A DNA stretch of 5,256 bases from Bacteroides sp. CAG:530 (GTDB lineage: Bacteria > Bacteroidota > Bacteroidia > Bacteroidales > Bacteroidaceae), in NCBI GenBank assembly GCA_000434735.1, contig FR881228.1, forward strand, positions 8,287 through 13,542. The letters are read 5' to 3'. This document shows positions 1 to 5,256 of the stretch, piece by piece; positions within the stretch are counted from its first letter, which is position 1; the number at the start of each line of letters is the position of its first letter. A program made the position numbers and the translations under genes. Under the pieces are notes generated by a model. It had not been told where the DNA came from. It saw only the letters and a program-made list of their open reading frames with translations, and did not search any database.

Positions 1-253
1 CAGCAGGAAGTACAGAAACATAGCTTCTGTCTTCGCGACCTTTCTTGAAACATACAGTACCATCTACCAATGCGTAAAGAGTGTGGTCTGAACCCATACC
101 TACGTTTTCACCCGGATTGTGAACAGTTCCTCTTTGACGAACAATGATGTTACCAGCCTTGCAAGCTGAACCACCGAATATCTTTACGCCTAATCTCTTA
201 CTTGCTGACTCACGGCCGTTCTTAGAACTACCTACACCTTTTTTATGTGCCAT
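1..253 (-). CDS. rpmA: 50S ribosomal protein L27 (3' end cut off by the window)
   Basis: L27 is a small basic protein of the large ribosomal subunit. Its flexible N-terminal tail reaches toward the peptidyl transferase centre. The reading frame opens with ATG at 253 and gives MAHKKGVGSSKNGRES, the family's signature N-terminus. GNIIVRQRGT, NPGENVGMGSDHTLYALVDG and GREDRSYVSVLPA follow. The start gives the short mature-type N-terminus, without the cleaved extension seen in some Firmicutes. 84 codons are visible. Bacterial L27 is usually about 85-90 residues, so only a few C-terminal residues and the stop are missing. It lies 23 bases after rplU with no promoter between them, so the two are almost certainly co-transcribed, as in most bacteria. 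The upstream gap is A-rich with repeated GAAA and no Shine-Dalgarno site, which is normal for Bacteroidetes. Confidence 0.98.
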   Translation of the reverse strand, partial: MAHKKGVGSSKNGRESASKRLGVKIFGGSACKAGNIIVRQRGTVHNPGENVGMGSDHTLYALVDGTVCFKKGREDRSYVSVLPA

Positions 254-276
254 TTCTTTCTTTCTTTTTTAAATGA

Positions 277-594
277 TTAAGCAATAACTTGTTTGATAGT
301 CAATTCAGTAAACTGCTGGCGATGACCATTCAGTTTTCTGTAACCTTTTCTTCTCTTCTTGTGGAATACCAATACTTTGTCACCTTTTACCAAGTGAGAA
401 ACTACTTCGCATACCACTTTTGCACCTTCTACGGTAGGAGCACCTACTGTTACAGTACCGTTGTTGTCTACCAACAAAACTTTGTCAAATTCAACAGTTG
501 CACCATTTTCTGCATTCTGGATGTGCTGAACGAACAATTTCTTGCCTTCTTCAGCTTTGAACTGCTGACCGTTAATTTCTACAATTACGTACAT
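277..594 (-). CDS. rplU: 50S ribosomal protein L21
   Basis: L21 is an early-assembling protein of the large ribosomal subunit that binds 23S rRNA. The 105-residue product has the usual family length. It begins MYVIVEINGQQFKAEEG, the conserved L21 N-terminus. It ends with the basic signature KKRRKGYRKLNGHRQ at residues 79-93, the rRNA-contacting segment. The start at 594 is fixed by this N-terminal match. The bases just before it are almost pure A/T with no Shine-Dalgarno site. The gene is first in an rplU-rpmA pair and has its own promoter and a structured leader upstream, so autogenous or growth-rate control is plausible but not shown. Isoleucine is coded by ATT or ATC at the codons I read at both ends, unlike ATA-rich stretches in mutS2. 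That is consistent with high expression. Confidence 0.99.
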   Translation of the reverse strand: MYVIVEINGQQFKAEEGKKLFVQHIQNAENGATVEFDKVLLVDNNGTVTVGAPTVEGAKVVCEVVSHLVKGDKVLVFHKKRRKGYRKLNGHRQQFTELTIKQVIA

Positions 595-679
595 TTTATT
601 TTTTATAATTAAACGGGTTTCTTCCGCAAGGTGAACCGAACTCTTCGATTACTTTTCTACCTCCACGGACTCAAATCGG
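595..679 (-). promoter_or_regulatory. Structured 5' leader of the rplU-rpmA transcript (candidate regulatory RNA)
   Basis: Seen in the sequence: about 80 bases separate the predicted transcription start from the rplU ATG, and they can fold into two stacked parts. Read on the minus strand, an outer stem pairs CCGTGGAGG (668-660) with CCTTGCGG (631-624), giving eight pairs and one bulged G. Inside it, AATCGAA (650-644) pairs with TTCGGTT (640-634) across a three-base GAG loop, giving seven pairs. The segment is richer in G+C than the A/T-rich stretch just before the ATG. Known: leaders of ribosomal protein operons often bind one of the encoded proteins to repress translation or transcription. 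Inference: this may be such an element for L21. I cannot assign it to a known RNA family. Confidence 0.5.
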
Positions 680-682
680 CTG

Positions 683-713
683 CAAAAGTATATGTTTTTA
701 TTCATATACACAA
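683..713 (-). promoter_or_regulatory. Promoter of rplU-rpmA (Bacteroidetes type)
   Basis: On the minus strand the -7 box reads TACTTTTG (690-683), an exact match to TAnnTTTG. A TTG (713-711) sits 20 bases upstream as a partial -33 box. The predicted start of transcription is near 677-680. The -33 element lies only about ten bases beyond the stop codon of the HAD gene, so the promoter fills nearly all of that gap. The position, just upstream of a structured leader and a ribosomal protein operon, supports the call. Confidence 0.7.
688..709. repeat. Perfect 7-base inverted repeat within the rplU promoter spacer
   Basis: GTATATG (688-694) and CATATAC (703-709) form a perfect dyad with an 8-base A/T loop. 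The arms fill the space between the -33 and -7 boxes and overlap the TA of the -7 box. In a transcript reading through from the HAD gene, the same bases would form an A/U-rich hairpin followed by UUUUG. It could therefore be a weak terminator, a protein-binding operator, or chance in A/T-rich sequence. Confidence 0.45.
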
Positions 714-722
714 TTAATTACG

Positions 723-1367
723 CTATTTTTCGACCAAACACGTCAAATCTTTAGCGATTTTAACATGTGGATATGCCGCCAATTCTTCTTTTGTTGTCAT
801 ACCATGCAAAACTCCGGCAAAATCTACTCCCGCCGCCTTAGCGGTTTCGGCATCTACTGTGCTGTCACCAATATATAATGTGTCAGCAGCATCTGCCTTT
901 AAATGCCCAAGCGCAAAGAGCAAACCTTCGGGCGAAGGCTTAGGTGTGCGCACATCCTCGCCTCCTACTATAATATCCAGGAAATCGGCAGGAAGTTCTT
1001 TCGCCATCAGCTCCATAATGCGGTATCTGTATTTGGTAGATATAATACCCACCTGCGCACCTTCCGCCTTCAGAGCCATAAGAACCTCTTTTGTCTCCGG
1101 AAAGAGAACGGTGTTTACAGTCATGTGCGTATCGGCTTCTTTTACATACTCTTTACGATAGCGTGCCAATGTTTCGACATCGGTTACTCCGGTAAGAATA
1201 GAAAACGAGTCTTCTAGCGTTTTCCCGATAGTGCGCTTTATGGTATGATTGTCTACATCGGTATATCCGTTGTTATGCAATACATTCTGAAAACAAAGAA
1301 CGATGCCTTTCGACGAATCGGCCAACGTATAGTCGAAATCAAACAAATAAGTGCGATATTTCTTCAT
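723..1367 (-). CDS. HAD-superfamily hydrolase, phosphoglycolate phosphatase-like (subfamily IA)
   Basis: A 214-residue cytosolic phosphatase of the haloacid dehalogenase superfamily. All four motifs are visible. Motif I is DFDYT with nucleophile D10 and acid D12. Motif II is VGIIST with S110. Motif III is K143 in TPKPSPEG. Motif IV is IGDSTVD with D168 and D172 for the magnesium ion. Residues 17-90 between motifs I and II form a helical C1 cap, as in Gph/phosphoglycolate phosphatase and related small-molecule phosphatases. The length is normal and the gene looks intact. The real substrate cannot be read from sequence. Phosphoglycolate, a nucleotide or a sugar phosphate are all possible, and its place 23 bases after sdaA is only a weak hint of a serine-linked role. 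ATG at 1367 is a good start because motif I follows at residue 10. An AAAGG touches the ATG but is too close to act as a ribosome binding site. The stop is TAG. Confidence 0.93.
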   Translation of the reverse strand: MKKYRTYLFDFDYTLADSSKGIVLCFQNVLHNNGYTDVDNHTIKRTIGKTLEDSFSILTGVTDVETLARYRKEYVKEADTHMTVNTVLFPETKEVLMALKAEGAQVGIISTKYRYRIMELMAKELPADFLDIIVGGEDVRTPKPSPEGLLFALGHLKADAADTLYIGDSTVDAETAKAAGVDFAGVLHGMTTKEELAAYPHVKIAKDLTCLVEK

Positions 1368-1390
1368 CCTTTTAAGTCTACTTTCTATAA

Positions 1391-2602
1391 TTAATCCATC
1401 GGTGTATAGCCCTTTGCCAAACCGCCTTCGCTGGTTTCCTTATAAAGTGAAGGAATATCATGTCCGGTCTGCTTCATAACCTCCACTACACGGTCGAACG
1501 AAACGCGATGGCGTCCGTCTGTAAACGCTGAATACGTATTAGCGTCGAGCGCACGGGCTGCGGCGTAAGCATTACGTTCTATACAAGGAATCTGCACCAA
1601 TCCGCATACAGGGTCGCACGTCATACCCAAGTGGTGCTCCAATCCCATCTCGGCAGCATATTCTATCTGAGCGGGACTACCGCCAAACAACTGACTTGAA
1701 GCAGCCGAAGCCATAGAGCACGCTACTCCAACTTCTGCCTGACAGCCGGCTTCCGCTCCAGAGATAGAAGCGTTATACTTAACGATGTTTCCAACCAATC
1801 CGGCAGTAGCCAACGCACGCAGAATTCTACGATCGGTAAACTCTCGGCTCTTCTGCAAATGATAAAGCACGGCAGGCACAACTCCACAAGCGCCACAAGT
1901 AGGCGCAGTGACGATTTTTCCACCCGACGCATTCTCTTCGCTCACAGCCAAAGCATACGCGAATACCAAACCGCGCGAACGGACTGAATCTTTAAATCCT
2001 TTAGCCTTTATATAATAAGAAGAAGCTTTTCTGCGCAAGTTAAGCGGACCGGGCAATGCACCTTCGGCATCAAGTCCACGATGAATGGCAGCCTTCATGG
2101 TTTCCCACACTTCCATCAGATAATCCCATATATCCTCACCTTCACACTGCTCTACGTACTCCCAATAGTTGCGTCCGGTATGTTCGCACCAACACAGAAT
2201 CTGGCTCATGGTGTTCATATCGTATATCTCAGGACTTCCGCTCGACTTATCGTGTCCTTCTTCGGCCAACGCTCCGCCGCCTACGCTGAACACAGTCCAT
2301 TCGTCGGTTTTATTTTTCCCAGCATCGAACGATTTAAACGTCATTCCGTTAGGGTGATACGGGAAAAACACCTGAGGTCTCCACAATATCTCTACCGGAG
2401 CATGAGGCTGAAGTACATCTAAGATGGCAACATCAGTCATATGCCCTTTTCCTGTAGCAGCCAAACTGCCATACAATGTAACCTCGAACGAAGCCGCTTC
2501 TGGATGACGAGCCAAGAATTGCTCGGCCGCCTTACGAGGTCCCATAGTATGACTGCTGGAAGGCCCCGTACCGATACGATAGAGTTCTCTGATTGTTTTC
2601 AT
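1391..2602 (-). CDS. sdaA: L-serine ammonia-lyase (L-serine dehydratase), iron-sulfur, single chain
   Basis: The enzyme deaminates L-serine to pyruvate and ammonia using an oxygen-sensitive [4Fe-4S] cluster. It is cytosolic and used in serine catabolism. The 403-residue product has the beta-domain signature GTGPSSSHTMGP (residues 11-22) and GKGHMTDVA (51-59). The catalytic alpha domain follows from about residue 165, with VTAPTCGACGVVPAVL (231-246). C287, C329 (TCDP) and C340 (IPCIERN) have spacings of 42 and 11. As I recall, these are the spacings of the three cluster ligands in the Legionella enzyme (C343, C385, C396). The two domains are joined in one chain, unlike the split SdaAA/SdaAB of Bacillus. 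It is shorter than the roughly 455-residue E. coli type, and the tail ends in GYTPMD with no cysteine after C340, so the usual tail ligand is missing. It follows mutS2 by 42 bases and precedes the HAD gene by 23. There is no Shine-Dalgarno site. ATG at 2602 fits the conserved N-terminus. Confidence 0.96.
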   Translation of the reverse strand: MKTIRELYRIGTGPSSSHTMGPRKAAEQFLARHPEAASFEVTLYGSLAATGKGHMTDVAILDVLQPHAPVEILWRPQVFFPYHPNGMTFKSFDAGKNKTDEWTVFSVGGGALAEEGHDKSSGSPEIYDMNTMSQILCWCEHTGRNYWEYVEQCEGEDIWDYLMEVWETMKAAIHRGLDAEGALPGPLNLRRKASSYYIKAKGFKDSVRSRGLVFAYALAVSEENASGGKIVTAPTCGACGVVPAVLYHLQKSREFTDRRILRALATAGLVGNIVKYNASISGAEAGCQAEVGVACSMASAASSQLFGGSPAQIEYAAEMGLEHHLGMTCDPVCGLVQIPCIERNAYAAARALDANTYSAFTDGRHRVSFDRVVEVMKQTGHDIPSLYKETSEGGLAKGYTPMD

Positions 2603-2624
2603 AATTCTTTATTTTACAGATTAA

Positions 2625-2654
2625 AAAAGTTAGTTCCTATTTAATTATTTCAAA
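2625..2654 (-). promoter_or_regulatory. Possible promoter for sdaA overlapping the end of mutS2
   Basis: On the minus strand TTTG (2654-2651), inside the last codons of mutS2, is followed after 18 bases by TAACTTTT (2632-2625). This matches the Bacteroidetes -33/-7 pattern with one mismatch in the -7 box and a spacer one base shorter than the other promoters here. Transcription would begin near 2620, leaving a leader of about 15-20 bases before the sdaA ATG. The region is A/T-rich, so a chance match is quite possible. Without it, sdaA depends on read-through from mutS2. Confidence 0.35.
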
Positions 2655-5152
2655 TCGACAACCGTAATGCCAGCACCACCGAACTGTACATGCTCATCTC
2701 TGAAGTCGGCAACACCAGGAACGGTAGCAAGATACTGACGTATCAGCGTACGCAATATACCAGATCCTGTGCCATGCAAGATGCGTACACGACTAACACC
2801 GACCAATATGGCATCGTCAATAAAGTAAGTAACCGCCTGTATAGCCTCATCGCCGCGCATACCTCTCACGTCGATATCCTGCTTAAAGCTGAGTCGCTTC
2901 TCGTACATACGGTCTTGCGTTTCGCTACTTACGAATGTAGACTTAGCGATAGTGGTAGTGGGCTTAGGCGCATCACTACGCTCCAGTCGGTCGGTCTTTA
3001 CATTGGTTTTCATGAGTCCGAACATCACTACTGCGTTCTTTCCGCTTATCTCCATAACCTGACCAACGGTAGTCTGCCCCTTTATACGGACATAATCGCC
3101 ACTCTGTATAGGGAGCACCTTTGGAACTACAACCGCCGGCTTATTTTCCGCCGGTTTATTCTTGCGCTCCTTCTTTCGTTCCTGTTTCTCGCGTAAGCGC
3201 TCCATCTTACGGGCTATTTGCTCTTCGAGAGCCGCCTTGTCTATCTCCTCTACCTGTTGGCGGAAATCGGTTAATTCCTTACGAGCCAATTTTGTACGTT
3301 CCTTTTCGGCCTGCGCCTCCTTAATGGTACGTATAGTATACTCAATCTTAGCGTTCGACTCCTGCAACAAATACTCAGCGTCTTCTTTCGCCTTCTTAAG
3401 AATCTCCTTACGGCTACGAGTAAGCTCTTCTATCTCTTTTTCGTATCGGGCAATGGTTTCCTCCATAATTTTCTCCCGCTTACGAATATTCTGACGTTTG
3501 GTTTCCCAATATCTCTTATCTCTGACAATATCCTGCAGATATTTGTCGCTCTGAATATATTCGCTACCCACAATCTCCGAAGCATCTGCTATTACATCCT
3601 CGGGCAAGCCTATCTTACGGGCAATCTCTACCGCAAACGAACTCCCAGGATTTCCGATTTGCAACTGAAACAGAGCCTTCATCTCATGGCGGTCATACAA
3701 CATAGCTCCATTAACCACCCCTTCATGATTCTCGGCAAAATGCTTCAAGTTCTGATAGTGCGTGGTGATGACTCCGAATGTACCTTTCTGATTGAATCGT
3801 TTCAGCACCGCTTCGGCTATAGCTCCACCTATCTGCGGTTCGGTACCTCCACCGAATTCGTCGATAAGAATAAGACTGCGGCCGTTGCACCCCTTCATCA
3901 TATTCTTCATATTAGTAAGGTGCGAAGAATAGGTACTCAAATCGTCTTCTATGCTCTGCTCATCACCTATATCTATAAATATACTCTCGAATATACCAAC
4001 GTGGCTACGCTCGTGCATGGGTACTGGCACTCCACACTGAAGCATATATTGCAGCAGTCCCACCGTTTTTAGACACACTGATTTACCACCGGCGTTAGGA
4101 CCTGAAATCAATAAGATGCGCTTTTCGGGAGTCAGCTCGATATCTAGCGGAACTACCTTCTTGCCATGCTTAGCCAGCGACATCTGCAACAGCGGATGCA
4201 CAGCCTCGAACCAATCTACTATCTGCCTATCCTCAACATCCGGCTTACACGCTTTAGCCTCTATGCTGAAAACCGCCTTGGCACGGATAAAATCTATCTC
4301 TGCCAAGAACTCATACGAAGAAAGAATGGCAGGCACCTGCGGACGTACCATCGCCGAGAACTCGGTAAGGATGCGGATTATCTCTCGTCGCTCCTCTCCT
4401 TCTAATTCACGGATACGGTTATTTGCTTCTACCACTTCGGCAGGTTCTATAAAGACCGTCTTACCCGTAGCCGACTCATCGTGCACTATACCTCTTATCT
4501 TTCTCTTCATGCCCGGAGCTACCGGAATAACCAGACGTCCGTCGCGCATAGTTGGGGTAACATCCTTATCTACATATCCATCAGACTGTGCGGCACGGAG
4601 TATACTGTTCAAGCTTCGCGATATGCTACCCGTAGTAGCTGACAGTTCACGACGAATACGAAGCAACTCGGCCGAAGCGTTGTCTTTCATCTTTCCGAAC
4701 TTATCGAGAATATTGTTTATTCTGGTAATAAGTTGCGGAAAGGTCATAATATCTCCAGCCAACTCGCTTAGAGCCGGATAAGGAAGGCTGTCGCTCTCAC
4801 TATCGCCTTCATCATCGGTCTGCTGCAAAAAGCGGATGATATCACGTATAGTCTCAAGCGAGCGTCGCAAATCAAACAGTTCCTGCTCGTCCATATACAT
4901 ACCCTCCACCTTAATACGTCTTAGTGACGGACGGACATCGAAAAAATATTGGCACGGAAAATCATCTTCTTCCTGCAATATACGCATGAACTCCACTACC
5001 TGGTCCAACCGACAATTTATTATATTGAAATCACCAGAGAAGTCCATGTCTTCAATTTTCTCAATTCCTAACGAACTAAGACATTTGCCTTTCAGTAGCT
5101 GTCTGACATGGTCAAATCCGATTTTCTGTTCAAAGTTCAATGGATATATCAT
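2645..5152 (-). CDS. mutS2: MutS2 family protein: ATPase with coiled coil, KOW-like and Smr domains
   Basis: MutS2 is a homodimeric MutS relative that lacks the mismatch-recognition domain. It has been linked to suppression of recombination and, in Bacillus, to sensing and splitting collided ribosomes. The 835-residue product is slightly longer than the roughly 785 of Bacillus. Residues 1-310 are the helical core and clamp. The ATPase follows: Walker A GPNAGGKS (351-358), the MutS signature DEQSIEDDLSTYSSHL (397-412), Walker B LILIDEF with D431 and E432, and the switch histidine H465 in TTHY. A long charged coiled coil spans about 545-665. A small KOW-like beta segment (about 683-725) follows. 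A C-terminal Smr domain (about 757-835) has DVRG (D761, R763), HGTGSG (H793) and a GGAGITVV ending. All key residues are present, so it should be active. An acidic stretch near residues 113-121 may be a lineage-specific loop. It has its own promoter upstream and is first in a possible mutS2-sdaA-HAD unit. Confidence 0.97.
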   Translation of the reverse strand: MIYPLNFEQKIGFDHVRQLLKGKCLSSLGIEKIEDMDFSGDFNIINCRLDQVVEFMRILQEEDDFPCQYFFDVRPSLRRIKVEGMYMDEQELFDLRRSLETIRDIIRFLQQTDDEGDSESDSLPYPALSELAGDIMTFPQLITRINNILDKFGKMKDNASAELLRIRRELSATTGSISRSLNSILRAAQSDGYVDKDVTPTMRDGRLVIPVAPGMKRKIRGIVHDESATGKTVFIEPAEVVEANNRIRELEGEERREIIRILTEFSAMVRPQVPAILSSYEFLAEIDFIRAKAVFSIEAKACKPDVEDRQIVDWFEAVHPLLQMSLAKHGKKVVPLDIELTPEKRILLISGPNAGGKSVCLKTVGLLQYMLQCGVPVPMHERSHVGIFESIFIDIGDEQSIEDDLSTYSSHLTNMKNMMKGCNGRSLILIDEFGGGTEPQIGGAIAEAVLKRFNQKGTFGVITTHYQNLKHFAENHEGVVNGAMLYDRHEMKALFQLQIGNPGSSFAVEIARKIGLPEDVIADASEIVGSEYIQSDKYLQDIVRDKRYWETKRQNIRKREKIMEETIARYEKEIEELTRSRKEILKKAKEDAEYLLQESNAKIEYTIRTIKEAQAEKERTKLARKELTDFRQQVEEIDKAALEEQIARKMERLREKQERKKERKNKPAENKPAVVVPKVLPIQSGDYVRIKGQTTVGQVMEISGKNAVVMFGLMKTNVKTDRLERSDAPKPTTTIAKSTFVSSETQDRMYEKRLSFKQDIDVRGMRGDEAIQAVTYFIDDAILVGVSRVRILHGTGSGILRTLIRQYLATVPGVADFRDEHVQFGGAGITVVDLK

Positions 5153-5169
5153 AGTTGTTATTTTGACGA

Positions 5170-5200
5170 CAAAGTTACGATAATGAAAAAAAGATGCAAA
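5170..5200 (-). promoter_or_regulatory. Promoter of mutS2 (Bacteroidetes type)
   Basis: On the minus strand TTTG (5200-5197) is followed after 19 bases by TAACTTTG (5177-5170). Both boxes match the Bacteroidetes consensus exactly. Transcription should start near 5163-5166, only about 11-14 bases before the mutS2 ATG at 5152. The leader would be very short and has no Shine-Dalgarno site. Confidence 0.75.
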
Positions 5201-5250
5201 AAAAGTTCTATAATATTTGCAGATATAAAAAAAAGCCGTACCTTTGCATC
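5193..5250. repeat. Inverted repeats linking the two divergent promoters
   Basis: GATGCAAA (5193-5200) and TTTGCATC (5243-5250) are perfect 8-base inverted copies, 42 bases apart. The first arm also forms a 6-base dyad, TGCAAA (5195-5200) with TTTGCA (5216-5221), 15 bases apart. The arms coincide with promoter boxes: the mutS2 -33, the rightward -33 and the rightward -7. Much of the match follows from the shared TTTG consensus. The extra bases outside it (GCATC against GATGC) are the only hint of a regulator site. Confidence 0.35.
5216..5247 (+). promoter_or_regulatory. Rightward divergent promoter for a gene beyond the window
   Basis: On the plus strand TTTG (5216-5219) is followed after 19 bases by TACCTTTGC (5239-5247), an exact match to TAnnTTTG. 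Transcription would start near 5250-5253 and run off the right edge. No coding sequence of the target gene is visible, so its identity is unknown. Confidence 0.72.
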
Positions 5251-5256
5251 GCTTTA

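Noticed and set aside
254..276. Tandem GAAA units before rpmA as a possible phase-variable repeat.
   Set aside because: Only about three units are present, and A-rich spacers before start codons are normal in Bacteroidetes.
289..612. A 107-codon plus-strand frame covering rplU.
   Set aside because: It is antisense to a clear L21 gene and encodes a low-complexity F/Y-rich product resembling no family I know.
1368..1372. AAAGG just before the HAD start as a Shine-Dalgarno site.
   Set aside because: It touches the ATG with no spacing, so it cannot pair with 16S rRNA in the usual geometry, and this group makes little use of such sites.
1723..1932. A 69-codon minus-strand frame inside sdaA.
   Set aside because: It lies in another frame within the conserved catalytic domain of the dehydratase and has no separate support.
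4116..4781. A 221-codon open frame on the plus strand, opposite mutS2.
   Set aside because: It is fully antisense to a strongly supported mutS2, its product has no recognisable domain, and it has no promoter pattern upstream. It is a shadow of the real gene.
723..5152. The mutS2-sdaA-HAD set as a novel defence or metabolic system.
   Set aside because: Each protein belongs to a common housekeeping family with intact standard motifs. There are no mobile-element marks, no abrupt change in composition and no accessory genes around it.

Overview
The window looks like ordinary core chromosome from a member of the Bacteroidales (Bacteroides/Phocaeicola/Prevotella type). Three things point there. 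Several gene starts are preceded by the Bacteroidetes promoter pattern (TTTG near -33, about 19-20 bases, then TAnnTTTG near -7). Start codons have A/T-rich upstream sequence instead of clear Shine-Dalgarno sites. The proteins have the Bacteroidales flavour of their families. I cannot name the species.

All five genes lie on the minus strand, so in transcription order they run from right to left. mutS2 (5152-2645) encodes the MutS2 ATPase with a C-terminal Smr domain. sdaA (2602-1391) encodes a single-chain iron-sulfur L-serine dehydratase. A HAD-family phosphatase gene follows (1367-723). Then come rplU (594-277, ribosomal protein L21) and the start of rpmA (253 to the left edge, L27, missing only its last few residues). 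The gaps are 42, 23, 128 and 23 bases. No strong terminator separates the genes, so mutS2-sdaA-HAD may be one transcription unit. rplU-rpmA has its own promoter and an RNA leader of about 80 bases that can fold into a two-part stem structure.

The right end (5153-5256) is a divergent promoter region. One promoter fires left into mutS2. The other fires right toward a gene outside the window. Their -33 boxes lie back to back, 16 bases apart, and belong to short inverted repeats.

The genes share no obvious pathway. sdaA turns serine into pyruvate and ammonia, the HAD protein removes phosphate from an unknown small substrate, and L21/L27 are 50S subunit proteins. MutS2 has been linked both to suppression of recombination and, in Bacillus, to rescue of collided ribosomes. 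I found no mobile element, CRISPR array, tRNA, rRNA or novel multi-gene system. The observations worth a second look are regulatory: the rplU leader, a dyad inside its promoter, the divergent promoter pair, and the missing C-terminal cysteine of the serine dehydratase.
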